From Rhabdophis nuchalis (lineage: Eukaryota > Chordata > Lepidosauria > Squamata > Natricidae): a DNA stretch of 64,000 nucleotides. Within the stretch, counting starts at the first letter, position 1. Every line of letters starts with the position of its first letter. The notes beneath the pieces are model-generated. The model was not told where the DNA came from and ran no database searches. It saw nothing but the letters and a program-made list of their open reading frames with translations. Shown here piece by piece: positions 1 through 11,089 of the stretch. The position numbers and the translations under genes were made by a program. The stretch spans positions 63,986,605 to 64,050,604 of the forward strand of contig CM077643.1 in NCBI GenBank assembly GCA_039707465.1. Reading direction: 5' to 3'.

Positions 1-816
1 TAGACTGGCTCAGGCCTTAATGGTCCATTGACAAAGGTGAGGAGGGGGGCTGAATTTCTGCCTGCCTTTTAGGGGAAATATTATGTCCTTTTAACATTTC
101 CTAAAATATGTCATTTTCCAAGGAGAGGGGTGGGTGGTAACTTCCTACAGAAGAAAACAGTTTCCAAATGTGGTTGACTAATGGGCACCATCCTATCCAT
201 GAAACAAGTAATCTGTCCTTCCAATCACCCTGTCAGGGTTCCAAGTCACACCCCCATTCCAAGTCTGACACCCCCATAGCAAAAAATACCTCGCTACAAA
301 TCTGCAGATCAGAGAGCCCTAGTTCCCATTCACCAAGAGCCTTTTCCCGGCCATCTCATTTTGGAGAGATGCCTGATATTAGCAGAATAATTGGTGATAC
401 GGTGCAATTAATTGCATAGTAAATCACATGGAAAAGTGCTGTAATTTATATGACATGAGTTACAAAGTGGCTCAGCTGGAAGCAAAAGGATCTGGCATAA
501 TCATTTACCTTTGGGATCCTGTAGTATCAATGCAATTAGTCAAATCAATGTACCTTAACTTACTTCCTTAGGAGTAAGCAGCTAAATTGCATGTTGATTT
601 ACACCCTTTAGAACCCCCTTAGTCCCCTAGAGTCACTCGGTGCTGTATACCAGGAAGTAGGAAAACCTTTTCCCTGAATTGTGCTACGATAGTGATTGTT
701 ATTCACAGGCAAGTTAACAACCTGTAGTAACATGCTTCAGAAAGAATAGATTCACAATCTACATATAGGACAGAAACCGAAAATGTTTAAAACTGCCCAC
801 AAATTATGGTGTAAAA
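1..816. other. No recognised feature
   Basis: AT-rich single-copy-looking sequence. The one open frame here (168-419, plus) has no family resemblance and ordinary base composition, so I do not call a gene. Confidence 0.5.
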
Positions 817-952
817 GAGAGGTGTCAAACTCGGGACCTGCGGGCCGGATGTGTCACGTCCTGGCCATGCCCACTCCCAGTTTAGAGAAGGGGGGGAAAA
901 GTTGTGATATGTCACATGACAACAACGTGCCATTGGGAGTTTGACACCTCTG
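817..952. mobile_element. hAT-type MITE
   Basis: The terminal inverted repeats are gaggtgtcaaactc and gagtttgacacctctg. Flanking 8-mers gtgtaaaa and gtgtcaag agree at 6 of 8 positions, as expected for an old hAT target-site duplication. There is no transposase. The termini match the element at 9319-9704, so it is the same family in a shorter form. Confidence 0.7.
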
Positions 953-1477
953 GTGTCAAGCAACTATAGTCCTTTCACTTTTCTTTCTCTTTATCCTTAA
1001 ACATCAAAAGACACACCTGTTAATTTTTGAAAACAAAGGAGAAAGTTGGTAACTTTTTCCTCTTTGCTTTTATGCCCCTTAATTTCTCCATCCATAGAGA
1101 AAAATAAATCAAAAGCATATATGAACAGGATTTGATTTTGATTTTATTTGTTTACTTATGAAACTTAATAGATTGTCGCCTACCAAAAATTGGCAGCTTC
1201 CAATAATTTGAAAGTGTTTGGGTACAAGTTACAAATGTCAATATAATTCCTATTCCTACGCCATGTCAAGAGTGGCAAATGACAAATACTGTATGTATGG
1301 GGGGGGGGGGAATCATATGGTAGTCTTCAGGTTATCAATATTAAAACAGAAAACACTGTTATCTTTTCTTAGATTTTAAGCTTTAAAATGTATCTTTTTT
1401 TGCAGGTCAAAATTATTAATTGAAATTATTGTATATTTTTAAAAATACTAAGAATAATTAAAAATAAATCTTGATCC
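953..1477. other. No recognised feature
   Basis: AT-rich DNA with a short G run near 1300. Nothing coding or repetitive was identified. Confidence 0.45.
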
Positions 1478-1524
1478 ATGTATGTATGTATGTATGTATG
1501 TATGTATGTATGTATGTATGTATA
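1478..1524. repeat. (TATG)n microsatellite
   Basis: About eleven tandem TATG units. The apparent Tyr-Ile-His-Thr and Met-Tyr-Val-Cys reading frames over it are products of the repeat. Confidence 0.95.
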
Positions 1525-1692
1525 CAGCAAAATTCTCCACAAGCACATCAAGACAGCCTTCAACACCGACCAAAAAATAACCAACATCCTAAGAAATCCC
1601 AAAGACAAGATAGTGAAGATAGTTCCAATTCTACGCGGGAGAAAACCCGAACAACCAAAGACCTACATACAAACACCTGCGAAAACCTCAGA
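1525..1692 (+). mobile_element. Possible retroelement coding fragment, class uncertain
   Basis: An open plus-strand stretch reads HIKTAFNTDQKITNILRNPK and continues KDKIVKIVPILRGRKPEQPK. The pattern of a Thr-Ala-Phe-Asn-Thr block followed by LRNPKDK resembles the region before the endonuclease in Penelope-like elements. It is sandwiched between a TATG array and a TA array. The similarity is remembered, not tested. Confidence 0.3.
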
Positions 1693-1718
1693 AATATATA
1701 TATATATATATATATATA
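1693..1718. repeat. (TA)n microsatellite
   Basis: About thirteen TA units. Confidence 0.9.
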
Positions 1719-1917
1719 GGTAATTGTTTCACAACAACCTGTTATTATTAGGCCCCAATCCAGGGAGGAAACACACTGTTTCCTTTACTGCTCATCGGCT
1801 CATCGCTAGAGACCATCCAAACAGCAAGCCAAGAATTACGTTGTATAATATTTTAGATATGTGTGTTAGTTTTATGAGCTGATCAATAAATTAAATTAGA
1901 AGAGACCAGGATAGATC

Positions 1918-2050
1918 TATTTCGAGCTTATTAGCTCTCATCAGCTGGCCATACCCCTTACTGGGATTCGAACCGGGGCTTTGTTGCATGCTAAGCATGC
2001 ATATTCAGTAAATGACATATAATATGCCATCTAAACAGTAAAAAATATTT
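1918..2050 (-). mobile_element. tRNA-Ala-like SINE or pseudo-tRNA
   Basis: On the minus strand, GCATGCTTAGCATGC has the form of the tRNA-Ala(AGC) anticodon stem-loop. It is followed by GGTTCGAATCC, a perfect T-arm/B-box motif, and then by non-tRNA sequence. The D-arm side is not recognisable. This is a tRNA-derived retroposon remnant and not a functional tRNA gene. Confidence 0.5.
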
Positions 2051-2321
2051 TAGACATCCGTGTTCAATATTTTTTTTATCTAGAATAGTATTTGTGCAAA
2101 TTAAAACAATCAATTAGAGAAAATATTGTTACTATAGCCAATGCATGGTAATCAAATATAAATTAATCTTTTTTTATATAACAGGTTTTTCATCTGTTTA
2201 TTGCTGGATCAATTTTTCTGCCAAAGCAATTTCTCTCACTTAAATACCATGAATTCAATTAAAATGTGTTTTTTTTTTTGCAGTAACTAACCTGGCAAAT
2301 TACAAAAGTAATTACTTTAGA

Positions 2322-2555
2322 GCTGTGGTGGCACAATGGTTAGAAGGTAGTATTGCAGGCTAACTCTGCTGACTGCCAGCAGTTTGATTTTTACCAGCCT
2401 TGATTTTTTCAGCCTTCCATCCTTCCAAAGTCGGTAAATGAAGGCCCAGATTGTTGGGGACAATATTATGATTCTGTAAACAGCTGAGAGAGGGCTGTAA
2501 AGCACCATGAAGTGGTATATAAGTCTAAGTGCTATTCCTATTGCTATCAATTTCT
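2322..2555 (+). mobile_element. Squamate-type tRNA-derived SINE
   Basis: It begins gctgtggtggcacaatggtt (A-box region) and has a decayed B-box (agtttgatttttacc). Then come ttccatccttccaaagtcgg, cccagattgttggggacaat, ctgtaaacagctgagagagg and the tail taagtgctattcctattgct. This head-body-tail order is the abundant squamate SINE. A few substitutions mark it as moderately old. Confidence 0.85.
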
Positions 2556-2741
2556 TACATTGCTTCCATTTAGGAAAAATCATTGAAAAATCAATAGCAG
2601 GAATCATTTTGACCATCTAATCTAATAATTTTTCCAGTTATGGCATAGCCACAAAGTTGGTACACACAAAATATGTGTTAATCTTTTTCTAATTTCCTCA
2701 AGATGGTCTACAAAACATATAATTAATATGGTATATTTTTA

Positions 2742-2965
2742 GCCAATTTGGTGTAGTGAATAAAGGCACCAGTTTAGAAACTGGGAGGCTACATGCTACT
2801 TACATGTTAGGCACAATGCCAACTGGGTGATTTTGGGCCAGTAACTCTCTCTCAGCCCTAGGAAGCAGGCAATGGCAAGCTATTTCTGAAAAACCTGGTC
2901 AAGAAAACTACAGGGATTGACTACAGATTGTCACCAGAAGCCTACATTGACTCAAAAGTAAATAC
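2742..2965 (+). mobile_element. tRNA-derived SINE, second family
   Basis: The head ggtgtagtgaataaaggcac is followed by gaaactgggaggct, ttaggcacaatgccaactgg, ttttgggccagtaactctct and ggcaatggcaagctatttct. The same body is seen at 9705-9925. The central gggccagt.actctct block is like the conserved core of CORE/MIR-type SINEs. Confidence 0.8.
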
Positions 2966-4402
2966 CCCCACCCCAAAAGATGCATTTGCACATAATTATT
3001 TGTGCATTATTTTGATGTTTATTTTTTTATGACATTCTGAAATGAATATAAAAGAAACTCTGTGTCTACAATTACATTTGCTTCCTATTATATTAAAAAA
3101 AAAACAAAGTTTGCTATGAAAAATTCTGAATGATTCTTATATAGATATTGCATGTGGTTTAAGCAGGTCACTCCAAAGATAGATTAGGTTGGCATTAAAT
3201 TCAAATATATGCTTTCTAGAGGTGTGACATCAGCAAGTTTATGATAATGAAGAAAAATTATGGAATAACTCAGTACAAAAAATAATGTCAAACCTTCACC
3301 CTGACCTTTGGAATAAATACAATTACACTTTTCAGTTCCTAAATACTTTAGCACTTTACATTTTTATGAGTTTTAGGCAGAATATAATTTAGTCTATTTT
3401 TAAATCAAGTTCGTTTCGAGACATTTCTGGATATATTAAACCTTTATCACAGGTTAAAATCTGAAAATTGCAGTGGAAACAAGCAGGTTTTTAACTATGG
3501 ATATAAAACCAAGCTCTTAGCTAATAAAGTTTATATATACATGCATACACGTTTATAATATTCAGGTTCATAGAGGGATACCTATAGGGGAATGTCAAAA
3601 ACTCAGCAGCTGTGATTATGTAATTGAAGCTTTCACTCTTCACCTTAACATTTTGGACACACACAAACACACACCCTTGGACACACACCTGTTGGCCTTG
3701 CATCCATGAAGTTCTACTATGGTTAAATTGGTTGTCTTATAACACTACTTGTTCATAGTCTGCTATTATTTATGTACAATAAACTTTAAAATTAGTGATT
3801 AATACAGTGACTTTAGAATTTACTGGCTTGCTTATTATGTCGTTTTCTCAAGATAAAGCCTAATCATTTCTTGATTTGAAATGCAGATGACGTTTAATAG
3901 AGTCACACATATCCAGAGAAAAATATTTTGTTGAGGTTTAAGTGCTGCAGCAACTATCAAACGCTGGGCCATAACCTGTGGCGCTGCAGTTGCCAATCTG
4001 TATTTCATCAAAGACAGCAAATAGCAAGCGCCAGCAGCAACTCAGAAGACAATGATAAGATTTAGACTCAAAGCACCAAGCAAATATCTTCTAAAGTGCC
4101 CAAAGTGTCTTCGTCTTAAAGATCCTTAGATCTAAACTAGAGATCATGCCTTGAGGGATCAAAATTATGTCTCCAGTAAAATAACAGGGAATTTGAGTGC
4201 ACAGAGGCAAGAGTTCAGGTTTGACCTTAAGTCATTGATATCAGAGCATCAATATTCCTTCACTTTTATGATATCCACAGAGGGTTGCTCAGTAGTGCCA
4301 CTTAAAGTTAACTCTATTAGGGAAGGATAGTTGGAAGAGTATATTGTATTCAAGATATCTAGAAAATATTTTTTGCACAGATCTGCTTGAGTTAAATATA
4401 TG
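2966..4402. other. No recognised feature
   Basis: AT-rich unique-looking sequence. Open frames here are short and without family signal. Confidence 0.45.
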
Positions 4403-4934
4403 CAGGGTTGGACTGCTGGGGGTTTGCACGGGTTCGGGAGATCCTCTAACTAGGATTCTGCCCAATTTGGTGTGAACCCCCAAATGCCACCTCTGACTGG
4501 CCCTGCCCACTCTGTCCTGTCCACCCCTCCCCTTCCAGGAGTCTCCACACAGCCCGTTCATAATGCCAGATAAGTGTAGATAAGTGTAGGAGGTTCCGGA
4601 AACAGGCCTGTCTGGAAACAGGCCTGTTTGCAGCCTCCGGAGAGTCTCAGGAGCCCGGGGGAAGCAGTTTTCGCCCTCCCAGAGGCTCGAGGAAAACCTC
4701 TGGAGCCTGGGGAGGGTGAAAAATGGGCCTACTTCCAGAAATGCGGAACTGGGCCTGTTTCTGGCCTCTGGAGGGTCTCTGGAGCCCGGGGGATGAAATT
4801 TTTGCCCTCCCAGAGGCACGAGGAAAGCCTCTGGAGCCTGGGGAGGGTGAAAAATGTCCCCCCTGTCACGGTGCAGGAAGCTGACTAGGCCACACCCACC
4901 AAGGCCATGCTGCAATTTTTTAAGCCTATCCCTG
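4403..4934. mobile_element. hAT-type non-autonomous element with internal tandem duplication
   Basis: The termini are cagggttgg and cctatccctg (inverse cagggatagg). Flanking 8-mers aatatatg and aataaatg match 7 of 8. The interior, from about 4633, contains two copies of a 131-bp unit (gcctccggagag... and gcctctggaggg...). The right side resembles the left side of the 57096-57520 element in inverse orientation, so they are one family. The 208-codon minus-strand open frame across it has no known counterpart and follows from its high GC content. Confidence 0.75.
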
Positions 4935-4942
4935 AATAAATG

Positions 4943-6289
4943 TTCCTTGGATCTACCATGGCTTCTATGGTATTATGAACAGGCAAGAAAAAGATATTAT
5001 TCAAGCACACCCAGAAAACAACCAGGATAGCTGTGTGGATTAGACTCCTTGATCCTGATTCCTCACAGAGTCTTATAGCTGCTACCAGTCTAAAACTGAC
5101 CACATATTGATCTGTAACAAAAGCAAAGTTACAGAAAGTTTTTATATTTTAAAGTAACCCACCCAGACTGAACAAAATACCAAAACTAGTATGGGGTCTG
5201 CTTGCAGACACAGTGCTGGATATAATTGGGATAAATCCATCATCCTGATGGATCCTGAGCCATTTCTGACTGGCAAGAGAACAAGAGGAAAAAAAAGGAA
5301 TTGGGAGGAAGAAGAAAGTTGAGATTTAAAAAAAAAACATCTTAACAAATTTTCAGCTATAAACTGGGTTAATAGATTTTGCTGCACTGTAATGTGATTT
5401 GTTTTCTGTTTTTACCTATCTTATAGCAATATAGTTTATAAACTGGCCTGCGATTTTTGCTTAATAATAGAAACAGCCTATTTGTTGTAATTAAATATCT
5501 AAACTGCCACCTAGGACTGGGCAGCAATTCAGATTTGAAGTAAAAAGGTGATTCGTTCTGCATTTGGGTGCATACATCACACCTACCAGCATCTTCTTAA
5601 ATCAAAGTAACTTTTGCTGAAATCATAGCACACCCGTGAAAATGTTCAGCTTCTTTCCATGAAGTGTGATGCGTATGCCCACACAAGCTCTGAATCACCT
5701 GTTTTCCATTCAAATTTGAATTGTTGCGCAGCTTTACGGCTACAATTGTTTGTCTATAGTAGCGAGCTTCATGCTTTAAATAACTGCTGCTTCTGTTCCT
5801 TTTGTGTTCTTCTTTGCTTTGTAAGATATTGGGCAGCTCATCTTTCTCCAATTCACTGAAAGGATCCTATTTCACTACAGAGTGTAGGAATGTGCGAAAA
5901 TGGAAAAAGGAATTTTGCTCCAAGTATAGAACAAAAGCATTGTGCCTTTGAACTTCACCCAAACTATTCCAGCCACATAATGATCCTGCCAAAAGCAAAG
6001 CTCATTTAATTTAGATTGATTTGGGGTTTTGGTTGAGCCAAAATATTAAGGGGTGGGTCGAGTATGTCTGGTGCACGCTACCACTCTCTGCTTTGCTCCA
6101 CTTGGTCTGTGCATCAGCCTGCCCAACAATTATCCCAGCTCCTTTCTCCCCCCCTATGCCTTCTATTACACTTCCCATTACACTTTCTTCCAATCGTTCC
6201 CCACTCTTTCTTTTGCTTTTCTTCCCTGATGTTGTTGTCCACCACCTACCTGATGGACCTGCCTATCTTTCCATTGCCATGGACTTTGC
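4943..6289. other. No confident feature
   Basis: AT-rich DNA. The part from about 6010 may extend the decayed LINE that follows, but I cannot align it. Confidence 0.4.
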
Positions 6290-6900
6290 ACTCACTCAGC
6301 ACATCTGCTCTATTTCTCCACTGAAGCATGCACTGACCTTCTTTTTTTCATCTATCTGCCCATTCAGTTGGGGCAGGTGGAACAGACAGATATCTTTGGA
6401 GATAGATGATCCCCACAAGTAGCCTGACCTCCAGCCATGTAGGACTTTAAAGATGATAACTAACCCTTTGAATTCCACTGGAAAACATACAGGCAGCCAA
6501 TATGGCTTGTGTAGTATGGTGAGCTTTAAAGTATTCAAGACTGCACGTAATCCTGCATTCATAGATAAAACTTCCAAATAGTCATCAAGGATAGCCCCAT
6601 GCAGAGCGCATTGCAGTAATCTATCCAGGAAGCGAATAACTGAACAAAGCATCCTAGTCCAGGAACATACACAACTTGCATACAAGATGAACCCATGCAA
6701 AGCTCCCCACTTCTGGCCATGGCTGCCACCATCCCTTTGGGCACTCCCAATTCACTCTGGAGAGTCAGATTTATGGGAATGCCAACATTACAAGACTTAA
6801 ATTGGCCTGGTGTGTCTATGTGAGAGAGGAGCCTAATAGCTAAAGCCATTTGGTATTGCCAGGGTTGTGCTGCAACCCACAACAGATCCCGTGATATTCC
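6290..6900 (-). mobile_element. Ancient L2-like LINE reverse-transcriptase fragment
   Basis: Minus-strand frames preserve scattered family blocks in the right order: DYCNALCMGLSL, then LKLTILHKPYWLPVCFPVEF, then VIIFKVLHGWRSGYL. These match [25 protein letters not shown] and IFKALHG.GPSYL of the younger copies here. Frame breaks and many substitutions make it clearly old. Confidence 0.65.
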
Positions 6901-6947
6901 TTGATTTATACAAAGAATAAGTTGCACATCATTCCTGCAGTAACTAC

Positions 6948-7127
6948 CGTGTTTCCCCAAAAATAAGACAGGGACTTATTTTGTTTTGACTCCCGAAATA
7001 AGCACTTGGCCTTATTTTCAGGGAGGTCTTATTATTTTTAAGGTGCAGGAGATGGCAAGCGTGGTCACCTCATGGCTGCTGCTGTGTTGCAATATTTTCA
7101 AGGAGGGCTTATTTTCGGGGAAACAGG
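6948..7127. mobile_element. MITE with ...TGTTTCCCC termini
   Basis: The left end cgtgtttccccaaaaataag and the right end ttcggggaaacagg are inverted repeats. Flanking 8-mers gtaactac and gtaattac match 7 of 8, consistent with a hAT-like element. The same termini bound the 43129-43985 element. Confidence 0.75.
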
Positions 7128-7384
7128 GTAATTACTTTTGGTAAGCTTGGCTTTACTCAAGGGTGATTTCAGAGGAGCATCCTAGATGTAAACACAATCT
7201 GATTTAATAGAAATCAACATTTTTCTTGAATCAAATAAGAGAAACTCATACCATTCTCCCATAGATAGCAAGGATACTTAAACTTCCATAGACAATTCTT
7301 TGTCTTTGAGGATATGCAAATAGATTGCACCATTTCTTTTTTTTGTCCATCTGTTTTCCTTTTTTTTCTTTCTTTGCCTACTGC

Positions 7385-8168
7385 AATTGCTTATACGGGT
7401 TATCCTTAACTTATGGCCACAATTGAGCCCAAAATTTCTATTGCTAAATGAGACATTTTTAAAGTGTGTTTTTCCCCATAGTTTGACTTTTCTTGCTACA
7501 ATTGTTAAGTGAATCACTGCAGTTGTTAAATTAGTAACATGGTTGTGAAGTGAATCTGGCTTTCCCATTGACTTTGCTTGTTAGAAAGTCACAAAAAGTG
7601 AACACATGACCCCGGGACATTGCAACTGTCATAAATATAATTGTCAGACCTGCAAGTCATCTTTTCTTGTTGGACTCCATCGTGGGAAACTGGGAGGGGG
7701 GAGTTGGGTGATGTGTAGCCATAATAACATTCTTCTCGGAAAGTTAAGGTCGACTTTGTCTCTGCACCTGGTCGGATCTGGATGGAAGGAATCTGTCTTC
7801 GTGGCAGTGAAAAATTGGACCATGTGATGAACTTGTGGGTGTTGGGGCAGGATCTTGAACTTTCAACTGGGTGGGAAAACCTGGAAGCTCTCAGATTCAG
7901 GTTTTCCCAGATGTGCCAACATGGCTCTTTTAATAAATTGGACCCTTGAGGAATATGTCACCTCGGACCTCGGACTCTTATGTTATTTTGGATGCTATTT
8001 GGAACCCTGACATATAAGTGCCAAGCGTCTGAATTTTGATCATGTGACCATGGGGATGCCGCAAAGGCGCTAAGTGTGAACAATGTTCACAAGTCACTTT
8101 TTTTCAGTGCCAGTGTAACTTTGAAGAGTCACGAAATGAACTGTTGTGAGTCCAGGACTACCTGTACT
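7385..8168. mobile_element. DNA-transposon remnant interrupted by a solo LTR
   Basis: The left end gggttatccttaacttatgg and the right end gtgagtccaggactacctgt form an imperfect inverted repeat. The left interior (ccacaattgagcccaaaatt) recurs at 53650. The element's halves are separated by the LTR at 7641-8012. No transposase was recognised. Confidence 0.65.
7641..8012 (+). mobile_element. Solo LTR
   Basis: It has retroviral-style inverted ends, TGTCAG at the left and CTGACA at the right. It is flanked by TATAA on both sides (7636-7640 and 8013-8017), a 5-bp target-site duplication, if the LTR starts one T earlier. AATAAA at about 7932 is placed as an LTR poly(A) signal. No internal retroviral genes are adjacent, so it is a recombined solo LTR. 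The family is not identified. Confidence 0.65.
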
Positions 8169-9295
8169 CTTAGTAAAATTTCCTAATTATAGAATCCGTG
8201 ATAGAAAAACCAAACTCTAACACTATTTCTAAGTAATGGGCAAAACTTTAGTCACTGATGGTATTTCCTTGGAGAGTAGTTTGAGTGTTATTCCTTATGA
8301 CAACGAACAACCCACCATTTGTCAAATGGCAGCACAAATTGTTTGTCATCCTAAGGGCTGGCAGCATGAGGCAATTAATAAAACAAGCAGTTGGGGTATA
8401 AAAGCGAAGGGGGAAATGCACAGGTATTGCAGCTACCCCAATTGCAGAGATATAATTCCTAATGTCTTTTTGGAGGGAAGTTTCAAGGTGACTCTTGCAG
8501 AGTTCTTGTAAAGTGCATTTCCCACAAGGCAGTTGCTAGGCAAAAATTTAAGAGCAGCTCAAGCCCAACCAACTTTCCATCTGTGAAATAAATACAATGC
8601 GGAGAGTTATTTCTGTTTCCCTTTAACAAGGACTTTGTGTGGAATCATCCCAAAAGAATGTGTCCCTCACACTCAAGGAAAACAGAAACTGTTCACCACT
8701 TTAGATTGTGCTTGAACAGATGGTAAATTGTTTTGATTTATTATTGCCAACTAATGGAGTGGGTGGGTGGGTGGGGGTGTGTGCTGGGTCCCCGAGTTAA
8801 CCCTACAGTTGCAATATGATGAAGTGATACGGTGAAGGCAGCATGATGCTTTAATGAAGATTAGTGGAGATTTCTGAGCTTGGACAGTAATAGTTTGGTT
8901 CCTCACTCCAGTCTCAAGGTTTGTTTTTTTTAACTTTTGCTACATTTGTCCAATTTATAAGAGACAGTCTTGACGGTCTGTCTCCAAGAGTCTGTAATTC
9001 TTTTTTTTTTTTTTTAACAAATTGGGCCTTTGAGGGATATTGCCAGGATGCCTTTTCAACACATGGTTAAACTCCTTTAAATTTGTATAACCTAACTAGG
9101 AACGCTTAGATCAGTAGACCTGACCTAGTTGGAGAGAACCAAATTAGAAAATGCAGCCTAAGAGATAAATTGTTCAGCAGATGCATCTTCTCTTTAGTGC
9201 ACAGGCATTCCAGATAAGTTAACGGCTACCAAAGCATGACTGAAGTGAAGGAATCCCAGAAGAAATATTTGAGAGATTTCTATGGAAAATACTAT
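8169..9295. other. No recognised feature
   Basis: Unique-looking sequence with a short GGGT/GGTG run near 8760 and a T run near 9000. Confidence 0.45.
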
Positions 9296-9925
9296 GGGAG
9301 AGACAGAATGATGTAGTGCAGGGGTGTCAAACTCGATTTCATTCAGGGCCACATCAGGGTTGTATTTGACCTCAGACTACTGCAGGGGGAGGCAATGTGG
9401 GTGTCGTGGGCACCTGAGGTGGCCTGGGCGGGGGTGGGGGGCATCCTCCTGCAGCCCTCTGTCAGTGAAAACTGAGCTTGAGAGGGTCCTACTGAGCTCC
9501 ATTTTCACTGGCAGAGGGCTGCAGGAGTCCATCATGGCTGAAAATGGAGCCCAGGGGAGCCACAGGAGGGCCTCCTGAGCTCCATTTATTCTGGCAGAGG
9601 CACTGCAGGCTGGTCCTTTGCGGTTTCCAGGGGGGCCCCGTGTGCCAAATCTAAGTACCCCACAGGCCAGATTTGGTCCACAGGCCTTGAGTTTGACACC
9701 CCTGATGTGGTGGTCAAGTCATCAGCTGGTGATCAGGAGACTGTGAATTCTAGTTTTGCCTTAGGCACAAAGCCACCTGGGTAATCTTGGGCCAGTCACT
9801 ATTTCACAGCCCTAGGAAGAAGGCAATGGTAAACCACCCCTGGAAAACCTTGCTAAAAAACTACAGGGTCTTGTCCAGGCAGCTGCCAGGAATCAAGACT
9901 GCTCAAAGTCACACAAAATGAAAGT
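9296..9925 (+). mobile_element. tRNA-derived SINE split by a hAT insertion
   Basis: The body gattctagttttgcc..., ttaggcacaaagccacctgg, cttgggccagtcactatt and ggcaatggtaaaccacccct matches the SINE at 2742. Its head (gatgtagtg) lies on the far side of the element at 9319-9704, whose target-site duplication is taken from the head itself. Confidence 0.75.
9319..9704. mobile_element. hAT-type non-autonomous element
   Basis: The ends caggggtgtcaaactcgat and gagtttgacacccctg are near-perfect inverted repeats. TSDs atgtagtg and atgtggtg match 7 of 8. The interior is GC-rich and has inverted ctccattttcactggcag/ctccatttattctggcagag segments. It inserted into the head of a SINE, so it is younger than that SINE. 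Confidence 0.85.
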
Positions 9926-10051
9926 TCAGTAATATGATGAAGAGTAGAATTGAACCAAATGCTACAAACACTCATACTCAAGGGATAAAAAGAATGAAAA
10001 GAAAATAAATGCTGTAAGAATATGGAAGAAAGGGTAAGATAGAGGTATAGA

Positions 10052-10925
10052 TGATAGGTGAACACCTAGCCCCCATGGATAGGGCACGCAACTTGGGCGT
10101 CCTCCTGGATACCCGGCTGTCTATGGAAGACCAAGGGACGGCCGTGGCCAGGGGGGCGTTCTACCAGGTTTGCCTGGTACGCCAGTTGGACCGGGACGCC
10201 CTTCGCACAGTCACTCATGCGCTCGTCACATCCCGTCTAGACTACTGCAATGTTCTCTACATGGGGCTTCCCTTGGGGTGCACCCGAAGACTACAGCTAG
10301 TCCAGAATGCAGCCACGCGGGCAGTTCTGGGAGCCCCGAGGTTCTCCCATGTAACACCGCTCCTGCGCGAGCTGCACTGGCTGCCTGTGGCCTTTCGGGT
10401 GCGTTTCAAGGTGCTGACCACCATCTTTAAAGCACTCCATGGCACAGGACCTAGTTATTTGCGGGATCGCATCCTGCCTCATACATCCCTTCGGCCGATT
10501 CGCTCCCACAGAGAGGGACTTCTCCGGGTGCCGTCCACCAGGCAATGCCAGCGGGCGACGCCCAGGGGAAGGGCCTTCTCTGTGGTGGGCCCAACTCTCT
10601 GGAACAACCTACCCTCCGAACCTAGAACAACTACCGACCTCCTCTCCTTCCGCCAAAAGCTAAAGACTTACCTCTTCCATCAGGCCAGCCTGGCCTAATT
10701 TGATCCAACCTGACTGTAGGGAAATTTTAAATTGCTAATTTGGATTTTAAGGAATAGTTTTAAGGTTTTTAAGATTTTAAAATTTTAGCGCAGGGTTAAT
10801 TTATTTAATTCGGTTTTAAACATTTGTATTGTTACGTTTATATGGTTTTTAAATTTCCTGGGCACCACCCCAAGTCCCTTCGGGGAGAGGGGGCGGTTTA
10901 TAAATAAAATAAAATAAAAATAGAA
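10052..10925 (+). mobile_element. L2/L3-like LINE, 5'-truncated, intact C-terminal frame
   Basis: The frame reads [17 protein letters not shown], then TSRLDYCNVLYMGLPLGCTR, then [19 protein letters not shown], then [20 protein letters not shown] and ends FHQASLA with TAA at 10696. This is the region C-terminal to the reverse transcriptase. Relative to sister copies it lacks four codons (the RPLL of [11 protein letters not shown]) as a clean in-frame 12-nt deletion. The 3' UTR ends in gcaccaccccaagtcccttc, a hairpin-type end, and an AAATA-type tail. Confidence 0.9.
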
Positions 10926-11089
10926 ATGGGAAATTTTAAACTATGCATGTGGATTGCTTGTGGAATGGCTAAACATCTTCTTTAATATGTGGGTGAGGGT
11001 GACATCTGTGTGTAGCAATTGGAAAAATTCTGTTATTGTTCTCATATGAGAACAATTGAAAGGTAGCAAGAGGGAATGAAAATCTACAG

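Noticed and set aside
1986..2000. Functional tRNA-Ala gene
   Set aside because: No acceptor stem or D-arm can be formed; only the anticodon and T-arm parts remain.
4289..4915. 208-codon open frame on the minus strand
   Set aside because: It lies inside the 4403-4934 hAT element, whose GC-rich tandem units give long frames by chance, and it resembles no protein family.
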